Origin: JAQTNA01 sp043743785
GTDB lineage: Bacteria; Pseudomonadota; Gammaproteobacteria; Burkholderiales; Rhodocyclaceae
Direction of reading: 5' to 3'
Assembly: GCA_043743785.1 (NCBI GenBank)
Contig: JAYTVW010000032.1
Span: forward strand, 1 to 18,404
Length of the DNA stretch: 18,404 nt
In this document: piece by piece, positions 15,198 to 18,404 of the stretch
How the letters are laid out: the number at the start of each line of letters is the position of its first letter
How positions within the stretch are numbered: the stretch's first letter is position 1
The notes under the pieces: generated by a model
The model's input: the letters and a program-made list of their open reading frames with translations, nothing else
Told to the model about the DNA's origin: nothing
Database searches by the model: none
Translations under genes and position numbers: made by a program

Positions 15198-15344
15198 CCC
15201 TGAGGGCGCCGATGCCGGAAGTTAGACCCATCGGGATCTGCGCCAACCACTTCACTGACACGCCGTAACTGCCCGAGTTGCTTACCCGTACCCCTCGCTT
15301 GTCCGTTCCTGTTGGTCGGACAGTGAGAAGCATTGCGGCTTTCG

Positions 15345-16379
15345 TCAATAACGGCGCTGATTGATGTGGAGGGTGTTGCCGGGAAGACTCTTGGCTTTCT
15401 TCTTGGCCTCGGCAGACACCGTGATAAGTTCATGGCGATTTCTGAACCTGCCAGGTTCGGCCTCCACGGCACCGATGGACATAGCGGTCAGAGCGTGGAA
15501 TTCCTTCTCGCCCTTACGGTTCTCTGTCTCGTAGCCCCGCCGTGCCAGATCCTCAGCGTGAAAGAACGCTCTGATGCCAACCTCAAAGTACTTCAAGGCC
15601 CGCGTGCAACGCTGCTCCCAATCCGCACTGGCAAATAGCACTACAAAATCATCGCCCCCCACGTGCCCCACGAAGTCCATAACTGGATCGGCAATGTCCG
15701 CCAAAATACGGCCTGTGAGTGCGATCACCTCATCTCCTTTCGCAAACCCGTAAACATCGTTGAAGGGTTTGAAATGGTCCAGATCAACATAGGCGAGGCA
15801 GAACCAAGCATTCCGGGCCAGGCGCTTGTCAATCTCATCGTGGATGGGGACGTTGCCGGGTAGCCCGGTAAGAGGGTTGGCATGGCGCGCTGCGCCTATC
15901 TGCATGTCGGTAATGACCCGCAACAGGTCTTGCGTCGTTCCAATACCGAGATAACGTCCCCCGTCCGTGACGATGAATCCGTTCAACAGTTGCCAGGCGC
16001 TGACGCTGGACAGCAGTGACCCTAGATCCTGAACAGAGGTGTTTTTGTCCACAATGACCGGGTCCGTCACCATGAACTCGGTACAAGGCTTGCGACCGTA
16101 AATTTCATGGAAGTAGCTACGGGAAAAACGGTCCGTGAGCTGGAGCCGGTTGATGATGCCGATGGGGCGTTGTTCTCGATCGACCACCGGCAGCACCATG
16201 AGGTCCTCATTACTGTTGAAGAGTGCCAGGGTGTTTTCGTTGGACGTATTGGGGGAGATGGGCGTAACCCGCCGTAGCAGCATGCGCTCAATGTCCGTGC
16301 TTGTTTCCCCGCGCGGTGATCGAGGGGTATGAGCTAGCTCCTCGACGAGATGGGGCAAAGGAGCACTTGGTGGCGCCAT
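15345..16379 (-). CDS. CBS-GGDEF diguanylate cyclase, likely SiaD equivalent
   Basis: The start at ATG 16379 gives 344 residues; a TTG at 16388 is possible and neither has a clear ribosome site. Residues 50-156 are a CBS-like pair (LALFNSNED, LPVVDREQRPIGIINR, FIVTDGGRYLGIGTTQDLL). Residues 168-344 are a GGDEF domain with PLTGLPGN, DLDHFKPFNDVYGFAKGDEV and active-site GGDDF (241-245). The domain resembles those of EAL-CBS-GGDEF proteins, but there is no EAL domain. The inhibitory RxxD site is replaced by PVMD (232-235), so product feedback is probably lost. It converges on siaC with a 147-base gap, unlike the siaABCD order in Pseudomonas. It should make c-di-GMP and may be controlled by SiaC. 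Confidence 0.88.
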   Translation of the reverse strand: MAPPSAPLPHLVEELAHTPRSPRGETSTDIERMLLRRVTPISPNTSNENTLALFNSNEDLMVLPVVDREQRPIGIINRLQLTDRFSRSYFHEIYGRKPCTEFMVTDPVIVDKNTSVQDLGSLLSSVSAWQLLNGFIVTDGGRYLGIGTTQDLLRVITDMQIGAARHANPLTGLPGNVPIHDEIDKRLARNAWFCLAYVDLDHFKPFNDVYGFAKGDEVIALTGRILADIADPVMDFVGHVGGDDFVVLFASADWEQRCTRALKYFEVGIRAFFHAEDLARRGYETENRKGEKEFHALTAMSIGAVEAEPGRFRNRHELITVSAEAKKKAKSLPGNTLHINQRRY

Positions 16380-16436
16380 TGGGGGCAAGTTCGGAAAGGG
16401 GTAGTTTGCGAAGCTGGTGGAGGATTGGTGAAATTG

Positions 16437-16601
16437 CTACGGCAATATGTTGCCAGGCTGCGAAGCAGTCTCCTCTAAGCTCTCCGCAGGAAGTCTTTCG
16501 GTAATCCTGCACATGGCCACCTCGTAGGAGTCGGCCCGGACTAGCGACAATCTTTCCGTAGAGAGCTTATCTCCACGGAGGACGCAACACCACTTTTTCA
16601 T
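16437..16601 (-). CDS. Possible small protein, 54 residues
   Basis: A minus-strand frame from ATG 16601 reads MKKWCCVLRGDKLSTERLSL, then VRADSYEVAMCRITERLPAE and an acidic tail. It has a protein-like composition and lies upstream of the cyclase gene on the same strand. No clear ribosome site precedes it and no family is recognised, so it stays tentative. Confidence 0.35.
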   Translation of the reverse strand: MKKWCCVLRGDKLSTERLSLVRADSYEVAMCRITERLPAESLEETASQPGNILP

Positions 16602-16824
16602 TTTGAAGGTCGAATGTTGCAAAGATATTGCGGCCTGGGCGTTGCCAGCTTCATGGTCGTCAGCCTACCCGGTTGCCGGTTGCCGGTTGGCTGTAAGTCC
16701 GGGAGTGCCGGCAAAGCCTACCTGCGCCCGTTACGGTTTCGTATGCCCCAGGGTGAGTTGGGAGGGAACTCAGTGCCAAAAATATTGTTCTGAAGGAACA
16801 ATAAATAGCCCAAAAAACGACATA
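16602..16824. other. Non-coding region with possible RNA structure upstream of the second RHH gene
   Basis: This stretch holds a 7-base tandem repeat (16670-16690), arms TTGCCGG (16673-16679, repeated at 16680) that can pair with CCGGCAA (16708-16714), and an outer CCCGG/CCGGG pair. It could fold as a leader RNA, but I matched no known riboswitch class. Confidence 0.3.
16670..16690. repeat. Three tandem copies of CGGTTGC/G
   Basis: CGGTTGC, CGGTTGC and CGGTTGG follow each other without a gap at 16670, 16677 and 16684. They lie in the non-coding region upstream of the RHH-like gene at 16880. Confidence 0.7.
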
Positions 16825-16845
16825 TACTGTTTATATTGTTTTTAA
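16825..16845 (+). promoter_or_regulatory. Shared TACTGT-type element upstream of the second RHH-like gene
   Basis: TACTGTTTATATTGTTTTTA begins at 16825 and matches the first ten bases and the GTTT of the elements at 1201 and 3238 (minus). TATACT (16823-16828) overlaps it as a -10-like hexamer. The flanks ATATA and TATAT form an imperfect palindrome. It ends 34 bases before ATG 16880. Confidence 0.45.
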
Positions 16846-16879
16846 ATAGATGCACCATCATCCGAAGTGTGAGGTCACC

Positions 16880-17200
16880 ATGAGCAGCCGACAATACCCC
16901 CAGCCCGTCAACTCGATTGGTAGCGGTTTGGTACTCCCCTTCCGTCGGCCAGGCGGTGACCATCCATTCCGTGCATATTGCTGCGATCCAGAAGCGGCGC
17001 GCGCTGACTGTTTTGAGGTTCAGGTTTCCGCTGCAGACATGGCCGTTGTCACCTCAATTCGGCGTGCATGCCTTGAGCGGGGGCTAGATGTGAGCGTCAG
17101 TACAGTCCTTAGCGCCAGCCTACATGGTCTGGAGAGTACGCCGCCAGAAATTGTCGCGGAATACATCACGGAGAACCTTTTCACCGCTGGCGACTCTTAA
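16880..17200 (+). CDS. Small protein with RHH-like C-terminal domain, 106 residues
   Basis: GAGGT lies 5 bases before ATG 16880; an upstream ATG at 16850 overlaps the region of the promoter element. Residues 1-42 are polar and unstructured. Residues 43-100 read strand (DCFEVQV), helix (SAADMAVVTSIRRACLERGLD) and helix (SVSTVLSASLHGL), then PPEIVAEYITENL. The order and spacing (L-x2-R-x-L, G-x2-V, S-x2-L, PE-x2-V) match the end of the protein at 2031, so the two are probably distant paralogues. It could be a DNA-binding regulator or partition-type adaptor. Both genes sit behind the same type of promoter element. Confidence 0.6.
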   Translation: MSSRQYPQPVNSIGSGLVLPFRRPGGDHPFRAYCCDPEAARADCFEVQVSAADMAVVTSIRRACLERGLDVSVSTVLSASLHGLESTPPEIVAEYITENLFTAGDS

Positions 17201-17501
17201 GCAGGAATTGCTCCCGAGTTGGAAAAACCTCACGTGAGTCACTGCAACAAAAATTCGTTTCGACCCATGGACTGCCGCAACCTGTGGACTCCGGATCGTC
17301 AGCAATGTGAGGAACTGCGGACACCCAGATCGGATTATTCGGGAGGACCTGGATGACCGGACTGGCCGATGAACTGCCTTTGACCAAGCTGCCTTGTGGG
17401 GCAGCAATGGGAACCTGACCTGTCATTGATCGCCCAGACGCCAGAACGAGGCCGCACGCAAGTTGGCTAAATGGATCGGGTGCGGCCAGAAGTTTTCGGG
17501 G
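17201..17501. other. Non-coding gap between convergent genes
   Basis: Between the RHH-like gene and the recombinase I see no credible gene. GCTGCC (17388-17393) pairs with GGCAGC (17400-17405) as a short hairpin without a T-run. No attachment-site repeat is recognisable. Confidence 0.4.
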
Positions 17502-18116
17502 TCAGATTTCGGTCTGTTCCGAAATTTCCAGGGCGTCATCAACCTCTATCCCAAGGTATCGGACTGTGCTCTCCAGCTTGGAATGGCCGAGCAGTAGCTG
17601 GACCGCCCTCAGGTTCTTTGTTCGCTTGTAGATCAGCGTCGCCTTTGTCCTCCGCATCGTATGCGTGCCATAGACCGAGGTGTCGAGCCCGGCCGCGGCG
17701 ACCCAGTGATGCACGATCCTGGCATACTGACGAGTCGAGACATGGGGCGAACTCGTAAGTCGGCTGGGGAACAGGTACTGGTCTAACTTCAGATGGGCCA
17801 GCGATATCCAGGCAGCAACGGCTGACCTGGTGGGCTCGGTCAATTCAAACTGGACTGGCCGCTGCGTCTTTCGCTGCACGACCATTGCTCGGGCCATGAT
17901 CTGATTGCCATGCGTGACGTCACGTACCCTTAGATTGACCAGGTCGCAGCCGCGCAACTTGCTGTCGATTGCGAGATTGAACATGGCCAGCTCCCTGACC
18001 TTATGGCTGTTCTGCAGATTGATTCGGATGGCCCAGATGTCCTTGGGCTTGAGTGGCGGCTTCTGGCCGACCAGCTTGCCTTTGTTCCAGGGTTCCCGGT
18101 GCTGAGCGGTTTCCAT
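17502..18116 (-). CDS. Compact tyrosine recombinase/integrase
   Basis: The product has 204 residues; AAGGAG lies 8 bases before ATG 18116. It is nearly all catalytic domain: R55 (SKLRGCDLVNLRV), K83 (QRKTQRP), H152 and R155 (GTHTMRRTKAT), H178 (LLLGHSKLE) and nucleophile Y187 (TVRYLG). The N-terminal DNA-binding arm of phage integrases is missing. The size is like the FimB/FimE-type recombinases that invert or integrate short DNA, which need small core sites only. No target site is visible nearby. An IS end lies about 70 bases upstream of its start, so its promoter region may be altered. Confidence 0.9.
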   Translation of the reverse strand: METAQHREPWNKGKLVGQKPPLKPKDIWAIRINLQNSHKVRELAMFNLAIDSKLRGCDLVNLRVRDVTHGNQIMARAMVVQRKTQRPVQFELTEPTRSAVAAWISLAHLKLDQYLFPSRLTSSPHVSTRQYARIVHHWVAAAGLDTSVYGTHTMRRTKATLIYKRTKNLRAVQLLLGHSKLESTVRYLGIEVDDALEISEQTEI

Positions 18117-18185
18117 GACAGACTCCTTCGTTATTGATCGGAGCCTAATTGTTCTCCTAGATGACGAAGGTCTGCTTACGGCTCG

Positions 18186-18404
18186 TGGCCGGTAAAGTGG
18201 ACCCCAGAGTCAACACAGAAATGCAGTTAATTTAAGCTTGGTATTCCACCTCAGTTGCAGCTGGACGGCGCTGCCCCGTTGTTGCCTTTGCCACCGTCAC
18301 CGTTACGCTGTAACCGCCCCGGTATCCCGCCTTCTCCTTGCAAGCCTGCGGCCGTCACGCAGTGTTGCCGGGGCGATTTGAGGCCGCAGCCGGGCGTCTT
18401 TTGC
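18186..18404. mobile_element. Right IS terminus, inverted copy of the left end
   Basis: Bases 18193-18404 repeat 1-212 in inverted orientation (207 of 212 identical). The tip TGGCCGG-TAAAGTGG at 18186 differs from the left tip TGCCAAC-TAAAGTGG in the first bases only. The repeat runs to the very last base, so the element continues outside the window. IS21 family is my best guess from the TG tip and terminal pattern. Confidence 0.6.

Noticed and set aside
15300..15322. TGTCCG/CGGACA hairpin between siaC and the cyclase gene as a two-way terminator
   Set aside because: The stem is only 6 bp with an 11-base loop and no T-run on either strand.
16660..16725. c-di-GMP (GEMM) riboswitch, tempting because GCAAAGCC is present near c-di-GMP genes
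   Set aside because: The conserved blocks are not in the right order and the downstream gene is not a c-di-GMP target type.
1..18404. CRISPR arrays, tRNA or rRNA genes
   Set aside because: No spaced direct repeats and no tRNA or rRNA hallmark sequences were found on either strand.

Overview
The window looks like a GC-rich proteobacterial chromosome segment. The style of the small hypothetical genes, the long N-extended pyruvate kinase-like protein and the Sia-type signalling genes suggest a betaproteobacterium; this is inference from family resemblance, and no species can be read from the sequence. Both ends are the same sequence in opposite orientation: bases 1-212 are the reverse complement of 18193-18404 with five mismatches. 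Each copy ends in TG/CA and looks like the terminal part of one insertion sequence, probably of the IS21 family. The segment is therefore either bracketed by two inverted IS copies or is a contig that broke inside a repeated IS.

Layout. (1) 1-1010: an IS end has cut a CBS-histidine kinase gene, leaving only the sensor and the dimerisation domain. (2) 1196-3624: accessory genes. These are a ParA-type ATPase, a Lys/Ala/Pro-rich protein with a ribbon-helix-helix-like (RHH) end, a terminator, an ISAs1-type transposase remnant and small genes, including a 41-residue single-span membrane peptide. (3) 3842-10909: an energy and metal block on the + strand, broken only by one small minus-strand gene. 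It holds a pyruvate kinase-like protein, PPK2 polyphosphate kinase, a CorA-type transporter split exactly at its GMN filter, a DUF1737 protein, MgtC and a cation diffusion facilitator. (4) 10977-16379: a signalling block. It holds a Cys-rich small protein, a receiver protein with Glu at the phosphorylation site, then siaA-, siaB- and siaC-like genes facing a CBS-GGDEF diguanylate cyclase gene. (5) 16437-18116: small hypotheticals, a second RHH-like protein and a compact tyrosine recombinase next to the right IS end.

How the parts work together. The SiaA/B/C/D set is known in Pseudomonas as a switch: the kinase SiaB and the PP2C phosphatase SiaA set the phosphorylation of SiaC, and unphosphorylated SiaC stimulates the cyclase SiaD to make c-di-GMP. 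Here both the phosphatase and the cyclase carry the same soluble CBS-pair input domain, and so does the truncated histidine kinase 12 kb away. One input module has thus been joined to three outputs, which is the most striking feature of the window.

A second system is suggested by a shared 20-21 bp AT-rich element (TACTGT-TAT-nnn-GTTT). It precedes the parA/RHH pair, the 41-residue membrane peptide and the second RHH-like gene, so these scattered accessory genes may form one regulon, perhaps controlled by an RHH protein. This rests on sequence pattern only.
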